The notes under the pieces: model-generated
What the model was told of the DNA's origin: nothing
What the model saw: only the letters and a program-made list of their open reading frames with translations
The model's database searches: none
NCBI GenBank assembly: GCA_022823405.1
Contig: JAJDXD010000116.1
Span: 64,281 to 105,802 of the forward strand
Direction: 5' to 3'
Length of the DNA stretch: 41,522 nt
Source of the DNA: Gammaproteobacteria bacterium
Lineage (GTDB): Bacteria > Pseudomonadota > Gammaproteobacteria > Arenicellales > JAJDZL01
Program-made: the position numbers and the translations under genes
Shown: one piece after another, positions 15,850-24,236 of the stretch
How positions within the stretch are numbered: the stretch's first letter is position 1
Layout of the letters: every line of letters starts with the position of its first letter

Positions 15850-18028
15850 TTACTAGTCCAGCTTCTGTTTCCATCGGGGTATTGGCTTTTGTCAGATTTG
15901 TGATGACAAAGAGGCTGATCAATCCAATCAGTATCACTCCAAACCCGACAATCGCACCCACATAACCAAATCCTGATATCAGGGCGACCGCAATCATTGG
16001 TCCGGCCACCATGCCCAGCCGTTCACACAGACGATACGCGCCAATTACTGATGCCCTACCAAGGGTGTATCGATATCTTTCCGCAACCTGTTGAATTATG
16101 GAATTTTGCGATGTCAGCGTGAGGGCATGCCCAACGCCAAGTGATGTGATGGCAAGAATAACCGCAGTTGTTGGATCAACATAAACGTTAGAAAACAGTG
16201 CTGCAGCACAACCCAATCCGGCAACGATTGTACCGAGGCTCACCATAGTGCCATATTTTTCCGTCCGATCTGCAAAGCGTGCACCAATCGTAAGGCAGAG
16301 CAGAGTTGCAATTCCGTAGAGCATTAGTATCCGGCCAATCGACGGCTCATTATGGCCAAGATCGTTCAAATAGAGTGGTACTAGATATGCAACAAATCCC
16401 GCTACCATCATCTTTCCGGGAATTGCTGCAAAAATGAGCACCGATACAAACCGAAGATCCGTCAGCAGAGTTAGCCAACCCTTAAAACCCAAAATTAGAG
16501 CAGGGCGAGCTTGCTTTTGATTTGAATTTTCCTCAACTTTTTCAGAATGGCCAAACACCTGAAATATGAATAAACCTGAAATAACTGCCAGTGTCGCGGA
16601 AAATAAGAAAGTCGCTTCGAATCCAAACCGGTCGGCAAGAATTCCGCCAATTGGGGGGCCGCAGATGATGCCTGCGAATACCGCCGCAACAAACACTCCC
16701 GTCGCTGATGCTCTGCTGTGACGTCGGGCGTTTTGTGAAACCCAGCTCTCAGATGCAATGAATACCAGCCCGTAGCCAACGCCCGTCAAAACTCGAAACA
16801 TAACCAGATCGACGTAACTCTGTACATAGAAATTTCCGACAAACCCAATGAGTGCCAGAATTGTTCCGGTTAAAAATACTTTCTTAACTCCTACACGGTC
16901 TACAAATCCGCCACCCAGCGGCGTTGCAATCATCGCCGCAACCATAAACAGCGTGATTGGCAACCCAATCATGAGTTCGGTCGAAAGCATCAAATCTGTT
17001 GGAGCGTATTTCTGAATATACAGCGGCAGGAAAGAACGAGTGAGTTCTTCAGAAAAAATGAAAAGAAACAGCGGAACTCGGATGCGATCCGCCGCTTCAA
17101 TTTGCATGATCCTACCCTTCTCAAACTGGAAGCGCCTTCTAACCTGTTGATGGACTTCTTCAATCTTTTCAGAAATTGTGCTATCGATCTGCGCATCCTG
17201 TGTTTCCTTTACGTCAAATACAAAATCGCTGTATCGATGACGCAAATCATAAAGCGTGCGGTTGAAGCTTGAGATTAGCTGACCGATTTCATCACTGGAT
17301 CTGACTGGCAGCCAGGAAGAAAATTTTCCACGCGCACCTTCTGACATAATCCGCCAGATCGTCTCCATCGGTTTTTCAACACGGGCGACGATGAAAAACA
17401 ATAGAAATTCAAAAGTAACCAGCCAGCAGATTACGACGATGGTAATGACTTCCAGAAATATTTCTCTGAGGTGGCTGCGTACCCGCTCGCTGCTGACACC
17501 AACATGCAATTCACTGTTAGCTCCATCACCACCAGAAACCTCAAACGTACTGTCGAAATGAGCACCTACTGCACTGCCATAGCTATGGGCTTGTACTTCA
17601 TCATTCTCAAGAGCCTGCATGATCTCGTTCATATCGCCGCGTGAAATCCCACTGACGAAGAGTAAATTGCCCGATTCATCGAACAGCGAAAGGTATTTGA
17701 TGTCATCGTTGGCCATCAGTACACTCTCGAAGTACTCTTCCACACCGACTAAACCCTGAACCGGAATTTCGAGTTCTTCTGTCGCATACGTGAACTGCTC
17801 GGCCAATGCATTACCAACGACAGTCGCTTTCTGATGCAGCTGTGGGTCAAGTTCTTGCTCGAAGCCATCTAATGCGAACCACGATACAGCCGACTGACCG
17901 AGAACCAATACTAAAACTGCAAGCAGAACCAGACGTATCAGCAGATTACGCTGCTCGCGACGAAATACATCGACTATAGATTGACTGGCGCGTTTTCCGA
18001 CGCCGGAAGCTTTAGCCTTAGTCGTCAT
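15842..18028 (-). CDS. MFS transporter fused to an N-terminal sensor-TM-HAMP module
   Basis: 728 aa, against about 400 for a normal MFS protein. TM1 (about 29-52); extracytoplasmic domain (53-190) including LSLFDESGNLLF; TM2 (192-214); HAMP (215-268, ending SSDEIGQLISSFNRTLYDL); a charged, probably coiled-coil linker (268-312); then a twelve-helix MFS transporter (about 317-715) with motif A at GGGFVDRVGVKKV (372-384) and a related GGILADRFGF repeat. The frame is continuous, so this is a single polypeptide. It starts ATG within the ATGA overlap with the upstream sensor gene. A HAMP domain between a sensor and a transporter suggests ligand-gated transport or a transporter acting as receptor; both are inference. 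Transport substrate unknown. Confidence 0.92.
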   Translation of the reverse strand: MTTKAKASGVGKRASQSIVDVFRREQRNLLIRLVLLAVLVLVLGQSAVSWFALDGFEQELDPQLHQKATVVGNALAEQFTYATEELEIPVQGLVGVEEYFESVLMANDDIKYLSLFDESGNLLFVSGISRGDMNEIMQALENDEVQAHSYGSAVGAHFDSTFEVSGGDGANSELHVGVSSERVRSHLREIFLEVITIVVICWLVTFEFLLFFIVARVEKPMETIWRIMSEGARGKFSSWLPVRSSDEIGQLISSFNRTLYDLRHRYSDFVFDVKETQDAQIDSTISEKIEEVHQQVRRRFQFEKGRIMQIEAADRIRVPLFLFIFSEELTRSFLPLYIQKYAPTDLMLSTELMIGLPITLFMVAAMIATPLGGGFVDRVGVKKVFLTGTILALIGFVGNFYVQSYVDLVMFRVLTGVGYGLVFIASESWVSQNARRHSRASATGVFVAAVFAGIICGPPIGGILADRFGFEATFLFSATLAVISGLFIFQVFGHSEKVEENSNQKQARPALILGFKGWLTLLTDLRFVSVLIFAAIPGKMMVAGFVAYLVPLYLNDLGHNEPSIGRILMLYGIATLLCLTIGARFADRTEKYGTMVSLGTIVAGLGCAAALFSNVYVDPTTAVILAITSLGVGHALTLTSQNSIIQQVAERYRYTLGRASVIGAYRLCERLGMVAGPMIAVALISGFGYVGAIVGFGVILIGLISLFVITNLTKANTPMETEAGLVNE

Positions 18029-18810
18029 ACTGCTTCCTCGTCAAGTTTTCTAATTTCACTGGTGGCCGAATCAAGTGAATCAAAAGCATCAAAGACTGAA
18101 GTGGAAAACTCTTCGAATTCCGGGTGACGGGAGTTGGCTTCAGCTAGATTGGGGCTGTCGCGGTCTTGCGAGTTGATATCGGCAAGCGCTTCACTCATAT
18201 TTGCCCAATCCTTGAAATAGCGTTTCAGCAACAAGGCGCAACCCAATACGCTGAGTACTGCCATCACAACGGCAACCACGCCAACGAGAAACAGCAAACG
18301 CTCAAGCTGCTGATCGACGCTTTGATCAAGGAATTCCCGCGAATAGCGCAAGGCAATAGAACCGACATCCTGGTTCAGGTTATTCTTCAGTCCTGCACCA
18401 ACTACGCCGGCGTCTTTTTCCAAAAGCGACCAGGAAGATTTATTGCGGTTAACCTGCCATAAGAAGAGCCAGTCTTCTGCCACCAGGTCGCCAATGAAAC
18501 TGGGGTCAGTACTGAAAATTACGGTGCCTGACTCATCAAAAATTTCAATAGAAAGTATCTGCTCATCATCAAGCAGCAGATTATCCATCTCTTCATTGAT
18601 GTTTTCCAAATTTGCGAGCACCAAACCCAAGTCCATCTGGGTTTCTATATCCAGTCGCAAGTTATTGGCTACAAATTCAAACCTGGATGTTAGCAGGTCT
18701 GCGAGGATACGTTCGAATTTGTGCAGACTCAACACTGTCGTCATTGCTGTGCCAGCGACAAGCGTCAGTGCGAGCATCAGCGCAATCCGATACGCGAAGC
18801 CTAATTTCAC
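18025..18810 (-). CDS. Two-TM membrane sensor protein of unknown function, first gene of the signalling operon
   Basis: 261 aa. TM1 (about 7-29), an extracytoplasmic domain (30-171), TM2 (172-196) and a cytoplasmic acidic tail of about 65 residues that starts like a HAMP domain but has no output domain. The motif ILSIEIFDESGTVIFS (85-100) closely resembles the segment in the MFS fusion next door, so the two sensors probably share a fold. The start is GTG, with a strong GGGAGG ribosome binding site (complement of 18820-18825) 9 bases upstream. It ends in a 4-base ATGA overlap with the MFS fusion, so stoichiometric synthesis is likely. It may form heteromers with the HAMP-containing neighbours. 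Confidence 0.85.
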   Translation of the reverse strand: MKLGFAYRIALMLALTLVAGTAMTTVLSLHKFERILADLLTSRFEFVANNLRLDIETQMDLGLVLANLENINEEMDNLLLDDEQILSIEIFDESGTVIFSTDPSFIGDLVAEDWLFLWQVNRNKSSWSLLEKDAGVVGAGLKNNLNQDVGSIALRYSREFLDQSVDQQLERLLFLVGVVAVVMAVLSVLGCALLLKRYFKDWANMSEALADINSQDRDSPNLAEANSRHPEFEEFSTSVFDAFDSLDSATSEIRKLDEEAV

Positions 18811-19189
18811 TTCCTATAGCCTCCCTGGTATCCAGGCCGGTTTCCTGAATTGGAGTGCAGAGATTTCAGCACTCTAATCAAGGCCTGTTTTTAATCATTA
18901 TCAGTAATTTATTAATAATTTCCGTAATTATAAATCTTGAAAATTCACACTACTTCGACTTAAAACCAATTCTCCAGCGAGTTTTTTCGAATTTGTGCAT
19001 CTATTGTGCACAAGCACAATGTATCTACACTCCAAGTTTTCACCTCATCTGACCAGATAATAACAGCCTTTCTGGAAATTAATTTAAAGTATCAGTCTTA
19101 TATCTATTTGTTATTATGAAATATTTATTCAATATTGATTCTGACGTGATAAAAAACGCAAAGTAATTAAATTTTTTTCAAAAAATGAC
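18811..19189. other. Long AT-rich intergenic region between the sensor operon and the phasin gene
   Basis: About 380 bases with no credible gene. It must hold the promoter of the leftward six-gene operon. It is very AT-rich, particularly 19060-19190, where poly-A/T tracts could act as an UP element for the phasin promoter. It contains the dyad symmetry described separately at 19003-19020. Nothing else is recognised. Confidence 0.6.
19003..19020. promoter_or_regulatory. Dyad ATTGTGC-ACAA-GCACAAT, possible operator
   Basis: Perfect 7-base arms with a 4-base spacer. The same bases also contain the 10-bp palindrome TTGTGCACAA (19004-19013), and a further half-site TTGTGCA occurs at 18993-18999. 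It lies about 170 bases upstream of the phasin promoter and about 190 bases upstream of the sensor operon. The regulator is unknown; a PhaR-type TGC/GCA site is one possibility. Confidence 0.45.
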
Positions 19190-19218
19190 TTGACTTTTCA
19201 TTCATAAGGAATTATATT
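19190..19218 (+). promoter_or_regulatory. Sigma-70 promoter of the phasin gene
   Basis: TTGACT at 19190-19195 and TATATT at 19213-19218 are separated by an ideal 17-base spacer, preceded by A/T-rich sequence. This is the best promoter in the window. Transcription should start near 19225, giving a short leader before the ATG at 19258. Confidence 0.8.
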
Positions 19219-19227
19219 GCACTGCAA
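19217..19227. promoter_or_regulatory. Inverted repeat TTGCA-C-TGCAA overlapping the phasin -10 box
   Basis: Perfect 5-1-5 dyad placed over the end of the -10 element and the start site, the right position for a repressor. In PHA-producing bacteria the PhaR repressor binds TGC/GCA-rich dyads at phasin promoters, so this is a candidate PhaR operator. No phaR gene is in the window. Confidence 0.5.
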
Positions 19228-19257
19228 CAAACAAACATTTCTTGGAGAACATAAGCC

Positions 19258-19599
19258 ATGCAAAACAAAATTGTCAATTTCGTAAACGAAGCGGTCAACA
19301 TTAACTCAGAACTTTTGTCCAAATCAGTCAATCAGGGCGTTGTTTCTGGCCAAAAATTCGTACAGCAAGTGTCTGACCAGGCTGTCGGGTGGACCAACAT
19401 CAAAAACTTTGATGATTATGTCGCGAGCCAGAAAGTCTGGAACGCATCGGTTGTCGATCAGATTCAGAGTTCAACCCAGTCTGCTATTGATCTTGGCAAT
19501 GAAGCCTATGACGCTTACTTTGGACTGTGGAAGAAAGTATTTGCACCCGCAGTTTCACCGGTCGCCGAAGCCAAGGTTGTCAAAGCAAAAGCTGCTTAA
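19258..19599 (+). CDS. Phasin family protein (PHA granule-associated)
   Basis: 113 aa, small, amphipathic and predicted almost wholly helical: NKIVNFVNEAVNINSELL, KFVQQVSDQAVGWTNIKNF, and an Ala/Lys-rich C-terminus (AEAKVVKAKAA). This composition fits the phasin_2-type proteins that coat polyhydroxyalkanoate granules and control their size and number. GGAGAA at 19244-19249 is a good ribosome binding site 8 bases before the ATG. A strong promoter, a possible operator and an intrinsic terminator make it a monocistronic, probably highly expressed gene. No PHA synthase, depolymerase or thiolase gene is in the window, so granule association is inferred from the family alone. Confidence 0.75.
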   Translation: MQNKIVNFVNEAVNINSELLSKSVNQGVVSGQKFVQQVSDQAVGWTNIKNFDDYVASQKVWNASVVDQIQSSTQSAIDLGNEAYDAYFGLWKKVFAPAVSPVAEAKVVKAKAA

Positions 19600-19643
19600 G
19601 CGCTAAAGATTTCATTTCATACTACTCCTCCTTATTTGAAATG

Positions 19644-19676
19644 GGCCTGCCATCGAGTGATGGTAGGCCTTTTTTT
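19644..19676 (+). terminator. Rho-independent terminator of the phasin gene
   Basis: An 11-bp stem, GGCCTGCCATC pairing with GATGGTAGGCC (one G-U pair), with a GAGT loop, followed by seven T residues. It lies 45 bases after the phasin stop. Confidence 0.92.
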
Positions 19677-19734
19677 CACGCATTGGTTAATTCCAGGTCC
19701 CAGCGACCAAGTGAGACTACCTGACCGGTGCGTA

Positions 19735-21171
19735 CTATGTGATTTCAATGACAGATGTCATTCCAGCATCTTGATGTTCCAGAATATGGCAGTGAAACAT
19801 CCACTTGCCCGGGTTATCCGCTAAAAAAGCAATTTCCGCTTTTTCCTCTGGCTGTAGCAGAACTGTATCTCTCGTGAACTGTTCAGCCAATGGCTTTCCA
19901 TTACGGCTTATCACCTGGAAACTATGTCCGTGTAAATGGAAAGGATGCTCCCAGGCAGTACGGTTTTCCAGCTCGAATATGTAGGACTGACCAAGTTCAA
20001 GGGTGAACATTGGCGGGTCAAAGTGAACATCATTTTGTACGATACCGTTCAATGACCAGACCTTTCCAAGTCCAACCAACTCCTGAATAGTCTTAAATTC
20101 TCCTTCGACTGTTGCGCCTGCCATCCCACCCATCGCACCACCTTCGAAGAGGAATGAAATTCGTTTGGCGCGCGCAAGGTCTGGACGTGAGACGGGATTG
20201 TCTGACAGACGCTTCGGCACGGCATTTCGAATTGATGTGGTATTGCCGGTTCGAACCAGTTGCATCAATTCGTAGGCAAAGTTGGGAGCATAAGCCTGAT
20301 CGATTACAGAACTCACCTCACCTGGAGCACCGGTAACATCCACAATTAGATCCATTCTCTGGCCAGACCCTAGCGGAGCCAGGCTTTGATCGAGACGGCG
20401 TGGATTAATTGGATGGCCGTCCACTGCAACGACCCATGGTTCCATATCTTTAAAATCGAGTGCAAACGTTCTGGCATTTGCGACATTAACCAAGCGAAGA
20501 CGCAGACGTTCACCGGGATGCACCTCAAATTTTTCGTCGATGCTACCATTGACAGTCACCACATTGCCAAGTCGTCCATTGTGACTGGTATCTCGCATGT
20601 TTGACTGGAATGGTAGAATCTGGGCATCCTGCTCTAAACGCCAATCATCTAACACCCAAACAACATCGCGATCAACTGCAATAGGCTCGTACTCATCAAC
20701 AATCAAAACTCCGTGCAATCCCATACCAACCTGTTGAGAGCTGGCAAAATGCGGGTGATACCAAAATGTACCTGCATCCTCCAATTTAAACTCGTAGTGG
20801 AATGAGTCCCCCGGTTCGATCGGCTTCTGGCTGAGATGTGGCACTCCATCCATACCTATCGGTACTCTAAGGCCATGCCAGTGAACAGTTGTCGGTTGAT
20901 CCAGTTGATTTTCAACCATCAGACTCAGCGTATCATCTTGTCGATAGCGGAGTAGCGGTCCTGGAACAGTCTCGTTGAATGCCCAAACTTTAGTGACTGG
21001 TCCATGGTCTAATACCAACGCGGCATCTGCTGGTGATGCAATCAATTTTTTGGGAATTGATTGGCTGGAACTACTTTCAAGCGGTAGAATTGCTACTGTC
21101 GCTGCAGTGGCTGTAACCTGCAGAAAACGACGTCGATGAGGATTAAATCCGGTGGAAATTGGGGTTGGCAA
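19735..21171 (-). CDS. Tat-exported multicopper oxidase
   Basis: 478 aa. A twin-arginine signal is present (NPHRRRFLQVTATAATVAI, residues 10-28), so it is exported folded to the periplasm. Copper-site motifs are complete: HWHG (97-100), WYHPHF (138-142), HPFHLHGHSF, and HCHILEHQDAGM near the C-terminus, with the type 1 Cys at 461 and axial Met at 471. Three cupredoxin domains are expected from length. Relatives include CueO-like cuprous oxidases, FtsP-like proteins and laccases. Residues 353-362, including GGAMGGMAG, form a short Gly/Met-rich insert, far smaller than the CueO Met-rich region. It transfers electrons from a substrate to O2. No copper resistance genes are adjacent. Convergent with the phasin gene. 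Confidence 0.93.
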   Translation of the reverse strand: MPTPISTGFNPHRRRFLQVTATAATVAILPLESSSSQSIPKKLIASPADAALVLDHGPVTKVWAFNETVPGPLLRYRQDDTLSLMVENQLDQPTTVHWHGLRVPIGMDGVPHLSQKPIEPGDSFHYEFKLEDAGTFWYHPHFASSQQVGMGLHGVLIVDEYEPIAVDRDVVWVLDDWRLEQDAQILPFQSNMRDTSHNGRLGNVVTVNGSIDEKFEVHPGERLRLRLVNVANARTFALDFKDMEPWVVAVDGHPINPRRLDQSLAPLGSGQRMDLIVDVTGAPGEVSSVIDQAYAPNFAYELMQLVRTGNTTSIRNAVPKRLSDNPVSRPDLARAKRISFLFEGGAMGGMAGATVEGEFKTIQELVGLGKVWSLNGIVQNDVHFDPPMFTLELGQSYIFELENRTAWEHPFHLHGHSFQVISRNGKPLAEQFTRDTVLLQPEEKAEIAFLADNPGKWMFHCHILEHQDAGMTSVIEIT

Positions 21172-21532
21172 TATCAGGTTCTCCGCTTACAAATCTGATT
21201 GGGAAAAGGGTGAAATTTTGGTCTTCGCGATCACAACCTATTTTAAGCATCAATAGTCCGCCCTTTTACTTGTGACTTACCGCGCTCCGATTGTATACAA
21301 CTCGTAACACTGACAGGAGTGATTGTGCTAGAGCTTCCTTGAATATCTGTGACCATAGCAAATTCTCTCTTGTTTCGCATTACTGGTCTAATCGACTGGG
21401 ACATTTAAGAAATTCTCCCATTTCGTCAGTTCACATTTAATGTACGATTTTTACACGATGTCAATAAGGTAAAGGCGCGTCTTCTTCGCAAGGTAAAATT
21501 TTTCGAATTCCAACAGTTGCATTCAATTTGAC
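21172..21532. other. Divergent intergenic region between multicopper oxidase and acyl-CoA synthetase, with a TTGTATACAA palindrome
   Basis: 361 bases without a credible gene. The only outstanding element is the perfect palindrome TTGTATACAA at 21291-21300, close to operators bound by GntR/FadR-family regulators (TNGT..ACNA pattern). It lies about 120 bases from the oxidase start and 230 from the synthetase start, so it could serve either. No strong sigma-70 promoter is evident by eye. Confidence 0.5.
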
Positions 21533-23158
21533 GTGAGCATATTCGAACAACATCTGGACAAGAATCCAGCAAATTATCATCCTTTAACCCCGATCAGTTT
21601 TCTGGAGCGGACGGCCCGGGTCTTTCCAGACAAGGTTGCTGTTGTTCACGGTGATATCACTTACACCTACAGCGAACTATATAGTCGTGCTCGCAGACTG
21701 GGAAGTGCACTGGCGGGAAGAGGCATCGGTATCGGTGACACCGTTGCGATCATGTCTCCGAATACGCCAGCCATGCTTGAGGCTCACTACGGTGTTCCAA
21801 TGTGCGGTGCGGTGCTGAATGCGCTCAATTATCGTCTGGATGCTGGGACGATCAGCTTCACACTTCAACACGGCGAAGCGAAGATACTGCTTACAGACCG
21901 AGAATTTTCTCCTGTTATTCGTGAAGCGCTTAAGCAACACAAACACGAAGTGACAGTGATTGATATTGATGACCCTTATGCCGATGGAGGAGACCTAATC
22001 GGAGAAACTGATTACGAATCTCTGCTCGAAGAAGGCGATTCGAACTACCAGTGGCTGGTACCGGAGGACGAGTGGCAGGCGATTTGTCTAAACTACACAT
22101 CCGGAACAACGGGTAATCCAAAGGGGGTTGTGTTTCATCATCGCGGCGCATATCTCAATGCACTTGGTAATGCACTGACTTTTCAGCTGGATAGCCGCAG
22201 TGTGTATCTTTGGACATTACCAATGTTTCACTGTAATGGCTGGACATTCACCTGGGCAGTCACTGCAGTTTCCGCGACTCATGTATGTCTTCGAAAGGTT
22301 GACCCTGCGTATATTTTTCCTTCAATCAAAGAAAATCATGTCACACACATGTGTGGTGCGCCGATTGTGCTCAACATGCTTGTTCATGCGCCTGCAGATC
22401 AAAAGATCAAATTTGATCGGGTCGTAGAGGTCGCGACTGGCGGAGCTGCACCGCCTAGTCAAGTGATTGCTGAAATGGAAAAGTTGGGATTTCGGGTTAC
22501 TCACCTCTATGGGTTGACTGAAACGTATGGACCTGCGACCGTTTGCGCGTGGCAGAACAAATGGGACAGCAGTTCACTGGATGAAAGAGCGGCAATGATG
22601 GCTCGACAGGGAGTGAACTATCCAACATTGGAAGATGTCAGAGTCATTGATCCGGATACGATGGAACCGGTACCACATGACGGATCTACGATGGGAGAGT
22701 TGATGGTACGTGGTAATACCGTCATGCGCGGTTATCTGAAAAACAAGGAAGCAACTCGAGATGCATTTGCCGGCGAGTGGTATCACACCGGAGATTTAGG
22801 TGTTACTCATGAAGACGGCTACATCGAAGTGCGAGACCGTTCCAAGGACATTATCATCTCGGGCGGCGAGAACATCTCCAGTCTCGAAGTTGAAGATGTT
22901 CTATACCGCCATCCGAGCATCATGGAAGCAGCTGTAGTCGCCAAGCCAGATGAAAAGTGGGGCGAGACACCCTGTGCGTTCATAACAATTGCCCCGGGAA
23001 AGGAACACTCCCTCACACAAGATGATGTAACTGCCTGGTGCAGACAGAATTTGGCGCACTACAAGGTACCGAAATCGGTTGTGTTCGGACCCCTGCCTAA
23101 AACCTCAACTGGGAAAATTCAGAAGTTCGTACTGCGCGAGCGCGCCGTGGACATTTAA
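21533..23158 (+). CDS. AMP-forming acyl-CoA synthetase (DmdB/medium-chain type)
   Basis: 541 aa cytoplasmic ANL-superfamily enzyme that activates a carboxylic acid with ATP and CoA. Motifs are complete: YTSGTTGNPKG (about 188-198), YGLTETYGP, GEWYHTGDLG, RSKDIIISGGENIS and PKTSTGKIQK with catalytic Lys528. The N-terminal NPANYHPLTPISFLERTA and overall length match the clade containing methylmercaptopropionate-CoA ligase DmdB and medium/short-chain acyl-CoA synthetases. DmdB itself is not proven, since no dmdA, dmdC or dmdD is in the window. The GTG start fits the family N-terminus, although no clear ribosome binding site precedes it. Convergent with aroE, 39 bases apart. Confidence 0.88.
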   Translation: MSIFEQHLDKNPANYHPLTPISFLERTARVFPDKVAVVHGDITYTYSELYSRARRLGSALAGRGIGIGDTVAIMSPNTPAMLEAHYGVPMCGAVLNALNYRLDAGTISFTLQHGEAKILLTDREFSPVIREALKQHKHEVTVIDIDDPYADGGDLIGETDYESLLEEGDSNYQWLVPEDEWQAICLNYTSGTTGNPKGVVFHHRGAYLNALGNALTFQLDSRSVYLWTLPMFHCNGWTFTWAVTAVSATHVCLRKVDPAYIFPSIKENHVTHMCGAPIVLNMLVHAPADQKIKFDRVVEVATGGAAPPSQVIAEMEKLGFRVTHLYGLTETYGPATVCAWQNKWDSSSLDERAAMMARQGVNYPTLEDVRVIDPDTMEPVPHDGSTMGELMVRGNTVMRGYLKNKEATRDAFAGEWYHTGDLGVTHEDGYIEVRDRSKDIIISGGENISSLEVEDVLYRHPSIMEAAVVAKPDEKWGETPCAFITIAPGKEHSLTQDDVTAWCRQNLAHYKVPKSVVFGPLPKTSTGKIQKFVLRERAVDI

Positions 23159-23197
23159 GTATCGCAATTGATCAGCTGGATTTAACGTTCAGTGGGT

Positions 23198-24040
23198 CTA
23201 TAACTTTTCGCGGACCGCCTGAATCACGGGAACAGTCTTCGGCACTACACCATGCCACACGTTAAATGACTCGGCAGCCTGTTCAACAAGCATACCCAGT
23301 CCATCTGCAATCTGACCAACACTGCTTTCTTTAGCCCATTCCATAAATCGAGTGGGATGCCTGCCATACACCAGATCGTAAACCAACTTGGTGTCTTTAA
23401 ATATTTGAGGTGAAATTTGCGGGAGTTCTCCATGTATACCTGTTGAGGTCGCATTAATGATGATGTCATAGACATTGGAATTCGCTTCGTCTAACGCTGA
23501 TGCCTTGATGTTTCCGAAGTCAGAAAATATTTTGGCTAATGCATCTGCTTTAGCCTTGGTACGATTCGCAATAATGACAGTTCTTGGCCCTCGTTCTAGA
23601 ATCGGTGACAGTATGCCGCGTACTGCGCCACCGGCACCAACGATGAGAATATTTGTGTCGATAAATGGCACACCAAGGTTGGTTTCGATGTCCCTGACCA
23701 ACCCTGCACCATCAGTATTGTCACCTTTAACGCCATCATCAAGTGTCAAGGTATTGACTGCTCCAGCAAGACGAGCACGATCAGTTAGTTGATCGGCCAA
23801 CTTCCAGGCATTCAGTTTAAAAGGGACGGTTACGTTAAGACCGTTACCGCCATTCGCTTGGAATCCACTGACTGCCTGCTCGAACCCACCAATATCAACA
23901 TGAACAGCGCGATATTCCAGATTGATTCCAAATTCTTTCGCGAACAAGCTGTGAACTAGAGGCGATTTACTCTGTGAGACGGGATTGCCGAAAACAGCAT
24001 AAAGCTGCTTTTTGGGTTTGAAATCAAAAAGATCGCTCAT
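23198..24040 (-). CDS. aroE: Shikimate dehydrogenase (NADP+) AroE
   Basis: 280 aa, standard length. It reduces 3-dehydroshikimate to shikimate in aromatic amino acid synthesis. Shikimate-binding and catalytic residues are visible: NPVSQSKSP (19-27), Lys75 in NVTVPFK, Asn96 in AGAVNT and Asp110 in GDNTDG. The Rossmann motif VGAGGAVRG (134-142) and IIANRTKAKA give the NADP specificity loop. Start ATG. Flanked by 196 bases of non-coding sequence upstream (24041-24236), where I see nothing distinctive. Confidence 0.96.
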   Translation of the reverse strand: MSDLFDFKPKKQLYAVFGNPVSQSKSPLVHSLFAKEFGINLEYRAVHVDIGGFEQAVSGFQANGGNGLNVTVPFKLNAWKLADQLTDRARLAGAVNTLTLDDGVKGDNTDGAGLVRDIETNLGVPFIDTNILIVGAGGAVRGILSPILERGPRTVIIANRTKAKADALAKIFSDFGNIKASALDEANSNVYDIIINATSTGIHGELPQISPQIFKDTKLVYDLVYGRHPTRFMEWAKESSVGQIADGLGMLVEQAAESFNVWHGVVPKTVPVIQAVREKL

Positions 24041-24236
24041 TCGAATTGGATGATTGTTTCGGTTAGTGACTTGTCAGGGGAACAGAACCAACTATTCAAA
24101 TTCAGTTTACTTGGTGGACTTCGTTCAATTCAAAAGATTTCTGGTTGGGTAGCAAGGAAATGATCCAGTTGAAACTGACAGAACATTTTCTGACTCATTT
24201 CAATACCTGTTTATCTTTAGTTTGTTTAGTGAAACT

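Noticed and set aside
21533..23158. Firm assignment as DmdB of the DMSP demethylation pathway
   Set aside because: Sequence fits the clade, but no dmdA, dmdC or dmdD is present in the window; the general synthetase call is safer.
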